A DNA stretch of 64,000 nt from Ignavibacteriales bacterium (lineage in GTDB: Bacteria > Bacteroidota > Ignavibacteria > Ignavibacteriales > Melioribacteraceae), in the NCBI GenBank assembly GCA_020635275.1, contig JACKAA010000001.1:850424-914423 (forward strand). The letters are read 5' to 3'. The translations under genes and the position numbers were made by a program. Each line of letters begins with the position of its first letter. Position 1 is the stretch's first letter. Positions 10,308 to 19,415 of this stretch are shown piece by piece. The notes under the pieces are model-generated. The model was not told where the DNA came from. It did no database searches and worked only from the letters and a program-made list of their open reading frames with translations.

Positions 10308-11030
10308 TTATTTAGAAATATTTTCTTGAATAATTTTTGAAAGAATTTGTATTTCTTTTTTTACATTTATTGCTTTTTTCAAGATTGTAAGATTTTTCAC
10401 TTTTGCAAAACTTAAAAGAGAGAAAAATTCCGTGTTAGTCAATAAATCATTATACTTTTGAGGTTTTAACAGTGGATCATTTTCAGAATCGATTAAAGTA
10501 AAATTTGAAATTAATTTGGTTTCTATATTTTCCTTGACAAAATTTCTGCGTTCATTTTCATATTTTTGATAATAATCATACGTTGATTCATATAAATTAG
10601 TTATAGCACGGCGCAATGTATCATTTAGAATTAACTCAATACCTTGGGATAACAGATATTCATAACCACTTCTATTTGGATTAAAATGCGGATTAATAAT
10701 TAATGCTGCAAATTGTTTATCCATTATTTTATTATATATCTTTTTTTCATTTAAATTCGTATTGAGTGAATCAAGATTTTCATCTATCTGTATCATAAAT
10801 TGAATATCACTCACAATACCTTCTTCATCATAAATTAAATTATTCTGAATTTCTTTTAATATTTCCTGTTCTAATTCTCTATTTTTATTAAAAGTTGTAT
10901 AATCATCAAACCAAATAGCAAGGTAAATACCAATAAAAATAAAGAATATTTCCCCAAGTGCATACCAAATATAATCACCTATTTTAAGAGATTTTAGAGC
11001 ATTAATTCTTTCATTCTGAAATAATTTCAT
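10308..11030 (-). CDS. DUF6090-like single-pass membrane protein
   Basis: A 240-aa protein with a short cytoplasmic N-terminus (MKLFQNERINALKS), one transmembrane helix around residues 22-42 (IWYALGEIFFIFIGIYLAIWFDD) and a helical extracytoplasmic domain rich in Glu, Asn and Lys. This arrangement, especially the GEIFFIFIGIYLAIWFDD helix, is typical of the DUF6090 family in Bacteroidota-related bacteria. Function unknown. It lies 31 nt after the minus-strand gene starting at 12962 and might be co-transcribed with it. Confidence 0.65.
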   Translation of the reverse strand: MKLFQNERINALKSLKIGDYIWYALGEIFFIFIGIYLAIWFDDYTTFNKNRELEQEILKEIQNNLIYDEEGIVSDIQFMIQIDENLDSLNTNLNEKKIYNKIMDKQFAALIINPHFNPNRSGYEYLLSQGIELILNDTLRRAITNLYESTYDYYQKYENERRNFVKENIETKLISNFTLIDSENDPLLKPQKYNDLLTNTEFFSLLSFAKVKNLTILKKAINVKKEIQILSKIIQENISK

Positions 11031-11069
11031 AAAATTTAGAATAAGGTAATAGAATTATAAAAAATAATA

Positions 11070-12962
11070 TTAAAAATAATGTCTCCAGTCAAAAGTCATT
11101 CTTAATCCCCAAAACCAAATATTATCCATTTTGGGTTTTTCAATTATTCCTGTAGTTTCTAATACAGAAATATTATGAGGAAAATCTATTCCACCGTAGA
11201 ATTGAAATAATAGAGTTGAGCTTTGATTAGTTGCAAATGATCTAGTTGGTCGAAATTCTAAAAAAGGGAACTCTAATTGTGTGGATCTGTAAGAAACAAC
11301 TGCTTCTCCATAATCACCTCCAATTAAAAACAGAGCGTCTCTAGCTTTATTTCTTCCGTAAAGATAAACTCCTATTTCTCTACCTAAAACAAATTGAAAT
11401 CTTCCAACCGAAGTTGCAATACCTGAATGCCAAGGTATTAATCCACCATTGGCAGCAACTACTGCCATATTTGCAATTGTATTGGGAGAAGTAAAAAATA
11501 AAATGGGACCTAATATTAATAAGTCACCTGGAATAAGATAAAAGGGTAATCTTAAACGAGCACTATATGCAGATCTTCCTGGTATAGCTGATAATAACGA
11601 ACCATATTTTTCAATTCCGGGAATTTCAACTACACCTGTTGATGAAGAGCCATCTTCCCTCCATCCAACACTTAAATAAATTAATCCATCTCCTGACTCA
11701 TTAAGAACACCATCCAATCCCAATCCTAATCTAATTGAAGCTTCTAATCCACCAATCACTCCTAAAGTTTCTTGGTTTTCACCAAATCCACCGGAAATTA
11801 AAGATCCATGTGAAGAAGGTGCAATACCGGCAAAAAATCCTAATTCAGCTTTAAATCTAGGTAATTCACCAATACCACTTACTAAGCCAGGAATTGGTGT
11901 TTGTGATATTATTTTTTCTAAGAGGAAAAAGTAATTATTATCAAAGTCTCTATATGGCATATAATTGATTTTGCATACATTAAAACTATCTGGTGAAAAC
12001 AAACCGATTTTATTTTGATTGAATAAATTTTGAGTTTTTCCTTCTGATGCATTTATAAATTGCTCAAGGCTTAATTTTACAGCTAAAGCAGCTCTTATTG
12101 CATCTTCCTCTCTCATATAAGCATCACCTGTCAGAATAATATTTTCACCCTCCCAAGTACTTGTTCTGAGTCCACTTTTATTATAATAATCATGAGTCCC
12201 TTTTCTTTGAGAAGCATTTCCCCAAGTTCCCGCAACATGACCGGCAGCAAAGACATCTTCTAAAAAATGAAGAGCAAAGGCTTCATCTGCCAAAGCCGAT
12301 AAAACTAAAGACGAGCGTTCTTCTTGACTCAAATTTTCTGTTGTCAACTTTCCAATTTTTAATAATGCGCTATAATGAAACCATGCATATGCACCAATAG
12401 CATTTAATTCAACTCCTTCTTTTATACACTGATGCCCATATTGAATTTCTTCGACAGAAACTTCTTTAAGTGAAAGTAAAAAATGAACGTTATTTGTGCC
12501 GGCTCTTGTTGCATATTCCGGATCAGCTCTTTGCAATAAAATATCTGCATCTCTTAAAGCATTATCAGTAATTCGTGCATCTTTGGTACCATATTGTTTA
12601 AGATCAATTTTAAGTTTCGCTGCAATATCTGCAACTTCGAGAATCCAATTTGAATTTAGTACAACGTCCAACATATTTTTTGCTGAACATGAATGATCTG
12701 CAGAAATTGCTGGCCAAGATGCAAAATCTAAGTGTGATGGATCTCTAAATTGGTAAGGTTCAATAACATCGTAAGTTAATCTATGTTCATTACCTTTTCT
12801 GGCTTCAGCCCAAAGATTATTTAATAATTCTCTGTTCTTTGAATCCAAATTTTTAACTGCTAAAAGAGCAATATCTCTATGTTCAGGATAAACCCAGCCA
12901 AAAAGAAAATTTTGCACAAATAAAAAGATTATTAAAAGTTGATGTGTAATTTTTTTTGTCAT
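11070..12962 (-). CDS. secreted protein with Zn-phospholipase C / S1-P1 nuclease-like N-terminal domain
   Basis: A 630-aa exported protein. The predicted signal peptide ends at LFG, leaving Trp as the mature N-terminus followed by PEHRDI. A free N-terminal Trp is a zinc ligand in Zn-dependent phospholipase C and S1/P1 nucleases, and the later HFLEDVFAAGH segment (H-x3-D-x6-H) matches their metal-ligand spacing. Other candidate ligands are in SADHS and KGTHDYY. From about residue 350 the sequence becomes Gly/aromatic-rich and beta-like, as in outer-membrane proteins. Catalysis is inferred from the motif only. ATG at 12962 chosen over a TTG two codons upstream. Confidence 0.55.
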   Translation of the reverse strand: MTKKITHQLLIIFLFVQNFLFGWVYPEHRDIALLAVKNLDSKNRELLNNLWAEARKGNEHRLTYDVIEPYQFRDPSHLDFASWPAISADHSCSAKNMLDVVLNSNWILEVADIAAKLKIDLKQYGTKDARITDNALRDADILLQRADPEYATRAGTNNVHFLLSLKEVSVEEIQYGHQCIKEGVELNAIGAYAWFHYSALLKIGKLTTENLSQEERSSLVLSALADEAFALHFLEDVFAAGHVAGTWGNASQRKGTHDYYNKSGLRTSTWEGENIILTGDAYMREEDAIRAALAVKLSLEQFINASEGKTQNLFNQNKIGLFSPDSFNVCKINYMPYRDFDNNYFFLLEKIISQTPIPGLVSGIGELPRFKAELGFFAGIAPSSHGSLISGGFGENQETLGVIGGLEASIRLGLGLDGVLNESGDGLIYLSVGWREDGSSSTGVVEIPGIEKYGSLLSAIPGRSAYSARLRLPFYLIPGDLLILGPILFFTSPNTIANMAVVAANGGLIPWHSGIATSVGRFQFVLGREIGVYLYGRNKARDALFLIGGDYGEAVVSYRSTQLEFPFLEFRPTRSFATNQSSTLLFQFYGGIDFPHNISVLETTGIIEKPKMDNIWFWGLRMTFDWRHYF

Positions 12963-13077
12963 ATTCAATAAAATATTGTTATATATTCTGTGATAAATAT
13001 TAGAATTTTTTTTTGCAAACTACAATAAAAATAAGTTTGGCTTATTATTAATCTCCAATTTTATTTTGGGCGAAATT

Positions 13078-14055
13078 ATGAAAATTAGGATTTCTTTTAT
13101 TTTTATTTGTTTGTTGACATTGCTCTCCTCTTGTAAAAATGACAAGAGCTTAAAATCAAATGTGCCTCAATTACAAATCGATAATTATATAGGTAACTAT
13201 GTAACAAACGATTACTTTAACAGATCTGAAGGTTACGATTGGGTTGTAGTATCTATTTCTAAAATCAATGACAATGAAGCCGAAATTAAAGTAAGATCGA
13301 GAGTTGATAAAAAGAAAGCAACCTGTACATTTGATGGAATTGGTTCATTGATCTCAAAAGACACTTTGAAAACTGTATTTGAAAACAAAGCTATACTTTT
13401 TTGTTTTAAAAATGAAAACCTTGCAATTATAACTGACAACCAAGAGGACGAAAATTTATTATATTATTTCTGTTCTGGGGGAGCTTCGTTAACAAATAAT
13501 TATACAAAACTTAATGAACCTTTAGATACTGAACAATTGCTTCTTTTTGACTATACAAAAACACTTAGTTTGCAGAATATTACCTTTGAAATAAAATCTA
13601 CGAATTCTGGCAGTTTAAATACTTTATTTATTCAGCCGAAGGGATTAGAAATTGTTAATGAAAAAGTAATTCATGAAATTGATGGAACCGTTACAAACGT
13701 TGAAATTGAAGATATGAACAGTGATGGATGGCCTGAAATTTTAGTTTATATAACTTCTGCCGGAAGCGGTAGTTATGGTAACATAATTGGTTATTCTGTA
13801 AATAATGGAAAATCTATGAGCCAAATTTATTTCCCGCAAACTTCTGATAATGATGAAATTAACAAAGGTTATATGGGTCATGACGAATTTACACTAGTTG
13901 AAAGATATTTAGCACAGCGTTTTCCAATTTATGAAACAGGCGACAAAACTGCTCAACCTTCGGGGAAAATACGTCAAGTGATTTATGAATTAACTGATGG
14001 AGAAAATAGTAGAATTCTAAAAATTAAAAATGTATCTGAATATAATTTAAAGTAG
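13078..14055 (+). CDS. lipoprotein with PliI-like C-terminal domain
   Basis: A 325-aa protein with a lipoprotein signal peptide (LLTLLSSC lipobox, Cys about residue 19). The N-terminal half has no recognised family. The C-terminal 130 residues resemble PliI, the periplasmic inhibitor of I-type lysozyme: an acidic D-N-S-D-G-W-P-E stretch, then YMGHDEFTLVERYLAQRFPIY and a terminal basic strand IRQVIYEL. It may protect the cell wall or act as a generic surface domain; inhibition is not shown by sequence alone. ATG at 13078 chosen because the TTG at 13066 would add four residues before the signal peptide. Converges on the DUF481 gene. Confidence 0.6.
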   Translation: MKIRISFIFICLLTLLSSCKNDKSLKSNVPQLQIDNYIGNYVTNDYFNRSEGYDWVVVSISKINDNEAEIKVRSRVDKKKATCTFDGIGSLISKDTLKTVFENKAILFCFKNENLAIITDNQEDENLLYYFCSGGASLTNNYTKLNEPLDTEQLLLFDYTKTLSLQNITFEIKSTNSGSLNTLFIQPKGLEIVNEKVIHEIDGTVTNVEIEDMNSDGWPEILVYITSAGSGSYGNIIGYSVNNGKSMSQIYFPQTSDNDEINKGYMGHDEFTLVERYLAQRFPIYETGDKTAQPSGKIRQVIYELTDGENSRILKIKNVSEYNLK

Positions 14056-14071
14056 ATCCGGTAATCAAAAA

Positions 14072-14830
14072 TTAGAATTTTATTGCTAATCCAAAATTTG
14101 TTTTTGTATCAGTTTTCTTAATTCCATCAGGCGGATCTGAATCGTGCCTAATTCTAAAATTTACAGAAATGGAAATAAGTTCTGTTATTCCAACCGTTAG
14201 ACTGTTTTCGCTTAAAATCCTATGATCAGAAAAATCGTCGAACATAGGCTGATAATAAATAACACCGCCTAATGTTGCTGTTGAGTTTAACTTAACATAC
14301 AAAGAAAGGTAATTGCTCCATCTATGCACATTAACATCAGATAAATGAGTTGCATTTTCCGGAAGGTTATAATTTTCATGCTCAAACATATATGATGTAC
14401 CCAAATTCACATCACTATTTTCAAATTTTAATATTTTGTATCTTAATCCGGCTCCCAATAATTCTCTATTGTCAATTAGAATTTTCTTATCGTAATTAAT
14501 TTGTCCAAATATTTCAGATTTTAAATCATTATATAATTCAGTTACATTCCTAATGTGCAGCAATCCTTCATTAGATATTCTTTTTGTATTTACCCATTCA
14601 TGATTACTTTCAAACACAAAAAAGGTCGTTGATCCATTTAATTTCCAATCTACTCTTCCATCAAGATTACCTTCTGTTTTTTCTGTATTACCTCTTTTAA
14701 ATGTTCCGCTAATTTCTAAATAACCGGCTAATCCATCTAATTTTTCAGAAGTTCTGTATTTTTCTGTGTTTACTTGAGCAAATATTTTTACTGATAAAAA
14801 AACTAAAATAATTATAATTATTTTATTCAA
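14072..14830 (-). CDS. DUF481 family outer-membrane protein
   Basis: A 252-aa protein with a signal peptide (cleavage near AQVN) and alternating beta-strand pattern through to a C-terminal aromatic residue (GLAIKF), typical of an outer-membrane beta-barrel. The segments LEISGTFKRGNTEKTEGN and GAGLRYKIL match the DUF481 (salt-induced outer membrane protein, YdiY-like) pattern. Function of the family is unknown. Start is TTG with AAGG upstream; no in-frame ATG fits. The next 68 nt separate it from the DUF4126 gene on the same strand. Confidence 0.8.
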   Translation of the reverse strand: MNKIIIIILVFLSVKIFAQVNTEKYRTSEKLDGLAGYLEISGTFKRGNTEKTEGNLDGRVDWKLNGSTTFFVFESNHEWVNTKRISNEGLLHIRNVTELYNDLKSEIFGQINYDKKILIDNRELLGAGLRYKILKFENSDVNLGTSYMFEHENYNLPENATHLSDVNVHRWSNYLSLYVKLNSTATLGGVIYYQPMFDDFSDHRILSENSLTVGITELISISVNFRIRHDSDPPDGIKKTDTKTNFGLAIKF

Positions 14831-14898
14831 AACAAGACCTTACAAATTTTTAATGACTAAATAAAATTATGAATTAATAAAAATTGGTAAAAATGAGG

Positions 14899-15462
14899 TT
14901 ATTTGAAAAATTTAATATATACTTTTTTTGTAACCCAAAACAAAAATAACAGTATTAGTACTCCAATGCCAATTGGAAATATAATTGCTAATACAGATAT
15001 TCCAACTGAAGCGCTTGTTTCTCCAGTTGCAACAAGGTGATTTCCAATTCCACCAGTGGTTATTGTAGAAGCCCCTCTTGTAATTGTAGTTAAACTCTGA
15101 ACTAATCCTGCAGCTCCGCCTCCTGCAATAATGGCAATAATCCATTTATATAGAGGTTCCATTTCAACAATAGATGAAGCCATAACAATTGTTCCTGCTA
15201 TTACAGCAACCGGTCCGGCAATTGTATCAAGAATGTTATCGACATAAGGAATAAAATATGCGGCAAGTTCAAATACTGCTGCAGCACCTAATATTACTAA
15301 TGCTGGGAATGTTCCAATCCATTCAAAACCAGAAGAAAGTGATAGAAATCCACTCATTGATGCCAGACTCATTATCAGCAGTGGAATAAATATTCTAAAA
15401 CCAACGGCTGAAGCAAGACTTAAACCAAGAAAAACCCCAACTATATTTTCTGCATTAAACAT
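14899..15462 (-). CDS. DUF4126 family membrane protein
   Basis: A 187-aa protein with five or six hydrophobic helices rich in Gly and Ala, including GLSLASAVGFRIFIPLL near the N-terminus, YVDNILDTIAGPVAV in the middle and a long GGGAAGLVQSLTTITRG loop. These match DUF4126, inner-membrane proteins of unknown function. The ATG at 15462 avoids overlap with the upstream serine hydrolase gene, whose stop is at 15467; a TTG at 15480 would overlap it by 14 nt. Probably translated from the same message as that gene. Confidence 0.85.
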   Translation of the reverse strand: MFNAENIVGVFLGLSLASAVGFRIFIPLLIMSLASMSGFLSLSSGFEWIGTFPALVILGAAAVFELAAYFIPYVDNILDTIAGPVAVIAGTIVMASSIVEMEPLYKWIIAIIAGGGAAGLVQSLTTITRGASTITTGGIGNHLVATGETSASVGISVLAIIFPIGIGVLILLFLFWVTKKVYIKFFK

Positions 15463-15466
15463 AAGA

Positions 15467-16597
15467 TTAAAACAATTCAATTAATTGTTTAGTTCCAAAA
15501 ACTGATTGATTAGACATGTTGCTTAAAACAATAATTGTCTTCTTTTTTCCAAGCTCCCTTATAAAGTAAGAGCGAAACCCTTTCCACCAACCAGTATGGT
15601 ATACAATTTTATTTGTTGAATCTTGAGCATTAATTCTCCATCCAAACCCATAATTATCATGAATATAAAGTTTTTTATGAGCTGGCTGAAAGGCTTCGCT
15701 AAGAATTTCAGAATGCAGTGGCTCACCATTATATAATGCCTGATCAAATTTCAACATATCTTCAACTGTTGTATAAATTCCTTTATCACCAACCACTCCA
15801 TTTAAATAGCTGTCTTCAGCTATTCTGCGTCTTCTTGAATAACCAATTGCACAATTATCTTCTTCCGTAGGTTTTTTTTTATTATAAATGAAAGTATTTT
15901 CCATTTCTAATGGTTCAAAAACTTCTTCCTGCATAAATTCTTCAAATGGCATATCAGAAATTTCTTCAACTATAGCGGCTAGCAGACAATAATTTGTATT
16001 AATATAATTGTATTTTTTATCAGGTAAATAATATCTCTGAGGATGATGTTTAATCATTAATTCTATTACTTCTTTATTTGATATTGGTTTAAATCTATCT
16101 TCCCATAATTTATCTGCAAAATAAAAATATTCAGGCAGACCTGACTTATGAATCATTAATAGTCTAATTGTAATATTTTCGTATGGAAATTCCGGAAAAT
16201 ATTTTCTTACATCATCGTTATAGTCTAATTCACCAGCTTGTTTTAATAGCATAATTGCATAAGTGGTAAACGGTTTTGAAACTGAAGCGATTTGAAATCG
16301 TGTTTTAAGATTTATTTTTTTTTTATTTTTTATATCGGCAAAACCAAATGCATTTTTGTATACAACTTTTCCATTTTCAGCAAAAAGAACCGCCCCATTA
16401 AACCCTATTTTTTCGTGTCTTCTTTTAAAATATTCATGAAGCTCTTTAGATTTTGCAATCTGTTTTTTATCAATTTTTATTTTAACTGTGTCTTCAAGTA
16501 CAACGGTTTCGGTGTTATCATTTTTTTCAGAAACATCAACAAACAATGCAATTATTAAAAAGAGAGAAAATATTGCAAAAAGAATTTTGTATGACAT
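15467..16597 (-). CDS. beta-lactamase-family serine hydrolase
   Basis: A 376-aa protein with an N-terminal membrane/signal segment (residues 3-21) and a class C beta-lactamase / DD-peptidase fold. S105-V-S-K108 is the catalytic SxxK motif, YIN in KYNYINTNY is the YxN motif, and HTG near the C-terminus is the KTG-like motif. The family includes esterases, D-aminopeptidases and penicillin-binding-like proteins; substrate unknown. Likely anchored at the inner membrane or periplasmic. ATG at 16597 chosen over a TTG four codons upstream that sits inside the purine-rich ribosome site. Followed directly by the DUF4126 gene. Confidence 0.88.
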   Translation of the reverse strand: MSYKILFAIFSLFLIIALFVDVSEKNDNTETVVLEDTVKIKIDKKQIAKSKELHEYFKRRHEKIGFNGAVLFAENGKVVYKNAFGFADIKNKKKINLKTRFQIASVSKPFTTYAIMLLKQAGELDYNDDVRKYFPEFPYENITIRLLMIHKSGLPEYFYFADKLWEDRFKPISNKEVIELMIKHHPQRYYLPDKKYNYINTNYCLLAAIVEEISDMPFEEFMQEEVFEPLEMENTFIYNKKKPTEEDNCAIGYSRRRRIAEDSYLNGVVGDKGIYTTVEDMLKFDQALYNGEPLHSEILSEAFQPAHKKLYIHDNYGFGWRINAQDSTNKIVYHTGWWKGFRSYFIRELGKKKTIIVLSNMSNQSVFGTKQLIELF

Positions 16598-16660
16598 ATA
16601 TGGAAACAATCCCCCATTTCGTAAAGCAGATAATCGGAATGATCTATCAAACTAAATAAA

Positions 16661-16687
16661 AGATCCAACTAATTTTTAGTTGGATCT
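16661..16687 (-). terminator. rho-independent terminator after the SRPBCC gene
   Basis: An 11-bp perfect stem (AGATCCAACTA / TAGTTGGATCT) with a 5-nt loop, followed on the minus strand by TTTATTTAG. It starts 33 nt after the SRPBCC stop codon and ends the TrpB2-SRPBCC transcript before the serine hydrolase gene. Confidence 0.75.
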
Positions 16688-16720
16688 ATTTGAATAAACT
16701 TAATTATTTTAAATATATTT

Positions 16721-17257
16721 TTAATTATTTATTGATTCAACTTTTTCTTTTAATACATTTACACCGTCTTCAAAGTTTTTGCCTAAAAAACTATCCATCA
16801 TTAAACCAAAATATCTTCCAACCGGATAATCAGCATTACCAGAAATTCCCCAAATAACTTTGGTAGTATTACCCTCATTTGAAAAAGTCCAATCAACAAC
16901 TCCTACGCCTTGTTGTGGAGTCATAAATTCAATGTCAGATTTAATTAATTTATAAGGTTGAAATTCTATGAAAATCATTTGCCCGGATCCAATAATTTCA
17001 CCTTCCCAATAATATTTCTGACCAACAGTTGCAGAATCACCGGTTACTTCAAATTTATGACCCGGTTCCATTGGTGACCAAGGATTCCATGCCTGAAAAT
17101 TATTGAAATCAGCAACGTAATTATAAACTTCAACTTGAGGTTTATTAATTTCTATACTTCTCTCAACTCTATATTCAGTCGGTAAAAATAATGCAACAAC
17201 CAAAAAGAGAATAATTATAGAAACAATTACACCAAAAATAATTTTTAGTATTTTCAT
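16721..17257 (-). CDS. SRPBCC family protein (polyketide cyclase-like)
   Basis: A 178-aa protein with one N-terminal transmembrane helix (residues 5-25) followed by a START/SRPBCC ligand-binding domain: VERSIEINKPQVEVYNYVADFNNFQAWNPWSPM is the classic opening of the fold, and VGVVDWTFSNEGNTTKVIWG forms later strands. Probably binds a hydrophobic ligand facing the periplasm. AAAGGAG lies just before the ATG. It is 19 nt downstream of the tryptophan synthase-like gene and shares its terminator, though no functional link is obvious. Confidence 0.85.
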   Translation of the reverse strand: MKILKIIFGVIVSIIILFLVVALFLPTEYRVERSIEINKPQVEVYNYVADFNNFQAWNPWSPMEPGHKFEVTGDSATVGQKYYWEGEIIGSGQMIFIEFQPYKLIKSDIEFMTPQQGVGVVDWTFSNEGNTTKVIWGISGNADYPVGRYFGLMMDSFLGKNFEDGVNVLKEKVESINN

Positions 17258-17276
17258 TTGGCTCCTTTGTAAATAT

Positions 17277-18641
17277 TTAAATTTTTGGAGTATTCAAATT
17301 ATTCAAACCAGAATGTAATTCTTCATCAGTAAAGTGATGATCTTGTAATTTACCATCAAAATAATCTTGATAAGAACTCATATCAAAATGACCATGACCA
17401 CACAAGTTAAACAAGATAGTTTTCGATTTACCTTCTTCTTTAGCTTTGTTCGCTTCACGAATAACAGCTGCAATTCCATGTGTTGCTTCCGGTGCAGGTA
17501 ATATTCCTTCTGCTTTGGCAAATTTAACGCCTGCATCAAAACATTCAAGCTGTTGCACTGCTAAAGCTTCTACTAAATTGTCTTTTAATAATTGACTTAC
17601 CAATGCACTTGCACCATGATAACGTAAACCACCGGCGTGAATTGGAGCTGGAACAAATGTGTGTCCGAGTGTAAACATTGGAATTAATGGTGTTAATCCA
17701 ACTGTATCACCAAAATCATATCTAAATTCACCTTTTGTTAATTTAGGACATGAAGCGGGTTCAACAGCCATACATCTAATATTTTTACCATTCTTAATTT
17801 TTTCATGTACAAAAGGGAAAGATAAACCTGCAAAATTTGAACCGCCTCCTAATGGTGCAATTACAATATCAGGAAAATCCCCGGCCATTTCCATTTGCTT
17901 TAATGCTTCCAAACCAATAACACTTTGATGAAGCAGAACATGATTTAATACACTTCCTAACGAATATTTTGCTGCTGGATCTTTTGCAGCTCTTTCTACA
18001 GCTTCAGAAATTGCAATTCCCAAGCTGCCCGGTGAATTAGGATCTTCTGCTAATATTTTTTTCCCTGAATCTGTCAAATCTGTAGGTGATGAAAATACTT
18101 GTGCTCCCCAAGTGTTCATTAGAAGTTTTCTATACGGTTTTTGATTATAACTTATTTTAACCATAAATACTTCTAAATCGATTCCAAATTTTTGGCAGGC
18201 ATATGCTAAAGCACTTCCCCACTGTCCGGCTCCAGTTTCAGTAGTAATTTTTTTTACACCTTCTTTCATATTATAATATGCTTGGGCAACAGCTGTATTT
18301 GGCTTATGTGATCCTGCCGGACTAACACCTTCGTATTTATAATAAATTTTTGCTGGTGTATCTAAAAGCTTTTCTAAACCATAAGCCCTAACCATAGGAG
18401 TTGAGCGCCATTCTTTATAAACATTCCTTACTTCTTCCGGAATATCAATCCATCTATCTTTGGAAACTTCTTGTTTAATTAATTCCATTGGGAAAAGCGG
18501 CGCTAGATCATCCGGACCAACCGGTTGTTTTGTGCCGGGATGTAAAGGAGGCAGCATCGGATTGGGCATATCCGCTTGAATATTATACCATTGAGTTGGT
18601 ATTTCTTTTTCACTTAAAAGATACTTTTTCTGTTTGTCCAT
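17277..18641 (-). CDS. trpB: TrpB2-type tryptophan synthase beta chain-like PLP enzyme
   Basis: A 454-aa fold-type II PLP enzyme. K113 in AGSHKPNTA is the Schiff-base lysine, GGGSNF is the phosphate-binding glycine loop, and ETGAGQWG matches the substrate loop of TrpB. The extended N-terminus (to residue 90) and RWIDIPEEVRNVYKEWRSTPM place it in the TrpB2 group, which joins indole and serine to make tryptophan and is often encoded away from trpA, as here. It may salvage indole rather than act in the main Trp pathway. No other trp gene is in the window. ATG with AGGA upstream. Confidence 0.92.
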   Translation of the reverse strand: MDKQKKYLLSEKEIPTQWYNIQADMPNPMLPPLHPGTKQPVGPDDLAPLFPMELIKQEVSKDRWIDIPEEVRNVYKEWRSTPMVRAYGLEKLLDTPAKIYYKYEGVSPAGSHKPNTAVAQAYYNMKEGVKKITTETGAGQWGSALAYACQKFGIDLEVFMVKISYNQKPYRKLLMNTWGAQVFSSPTDLTDSGKKILAEDPNSPGSLGIAISEAVERAAKDPAAKYSLGSVLNHVLLHQSVIGLEALKQMEMAGDFPDIVIAPLGGGSNFAGLSFPFVHEKIKNGKNIRCMAVEPASCPKLTKGEFRYDFGDTVGLTPLIPMFTLGHTFVPAPIHAGGLRYHGASALVSQLLKDNLVEALAVQQLECFDAGVKFAKAEGILPAPEATHGIAAVIREANKAKEEGKSKTILFNLCGHGHFDMSSYQDYFDGKLQDHHFTDEELHSGLNNLNTPKI

Positions 18642-18760
18642 AATTATCCTATAGATTATAAGTTATTTTAATTAGTTAGATTAGAATAATTAATAACGGA
18701 AAATAGGATTATATATTTACTGATGCAATGTTGAATTTAAAATTTATATTGGCTGAAAAA

Positions 18761-19414
18761 CTAAATTTCTGAATAAATATTCCTTAAAATTTCTTCCGGA
18801 ATTTCATGTTTTCCACTAAATTCTAATATGTCAAATATTAGCTGATTTTTATTCATAAAACTAATTTCATCTTTTAATTTTTCTTTACTTATAAACTTAT
18901 CTTTATTTCCAATTACAATTTTTGTGTTAAAATTTTTCCAATAATTATGGTTTGCCAAATAATCAATATCATGCGGAAAAGTACCGGACCATAAAATTAG
19001 TTTATCAATTTTTATTTTTGAGGAATTAAGCCATCTAACTGCCGTGTGTGTTCCTTGAGAAAATCCTAAGACATTTATTGAAACCTTTGATAAATTCATA
19101 TCTTTTGAAATTTCTTCGAAAATATTATTAATCATATTCACATAATCTTTTATTTCATTTTTCCTGTCTTCTTTTGTCATCCAAGTTGAACCAATTTTTC
19201 CACTAAAACCGCGCATGTAGAATTTATTTAAAGCTTCCGGAGCAATTATTAAATTATTTTCATTATGAAGTTTGTTGAAGATTTCGATAAAATCCTTGGC
19301 TAACTGTCCATAACCATGAAATACAAAGAAAATGTTTTGAATATTATTTTCCGTATTTCCAAGTGTATAGTACCTGGCTGTTTTTGTGGTTGTAAGTAGA
19401 TTTTCTGTAATCAT
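18761..19414 (-). CDS. alpha/beta hydrolase, phospholipase/carboxylesterase type
   Basis: A 217-aa soluble alpha/beta hydrolase. The nucleophile is Ser in GFSQG (VLGFSQGTHTA), the oxyanion region is FHGYGQ, the acid is likely in GNKDKF, and the catalytic His is in SGKHEIPE. Length and motif order match the serine esterases of the YpfH/phospholipase-carboxylesterase family, so it likely cleaves short acyl esters in the cytoplasm. It starts 1 nt after the MOSC gene stop, indicating translational coupling in a DUF2147-DinB-MOSC-hydrolase run. Confidence 0.85.
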   Translation of the reverse strand: MITENLLTTTKTARYYTLGNTENNIQNIFFVFHGYGQLAKDFIEIFNKLHNENNLIIAPEALNKFYMRGFSGKIGSTWMTKEDRKNEIKDYVNMINNIFEEISKDMNLSKVSINVLGFSQGTHTAVRWLNSSKIKIDKLILWSGTFPHDIDYLANHNYWKNFNTKIVIGNKDKFISKEKLKDEISFMNKNQLIFDILEFSGKHEIPEEILRNIYSEI

Positions 19415-19415
19415 A

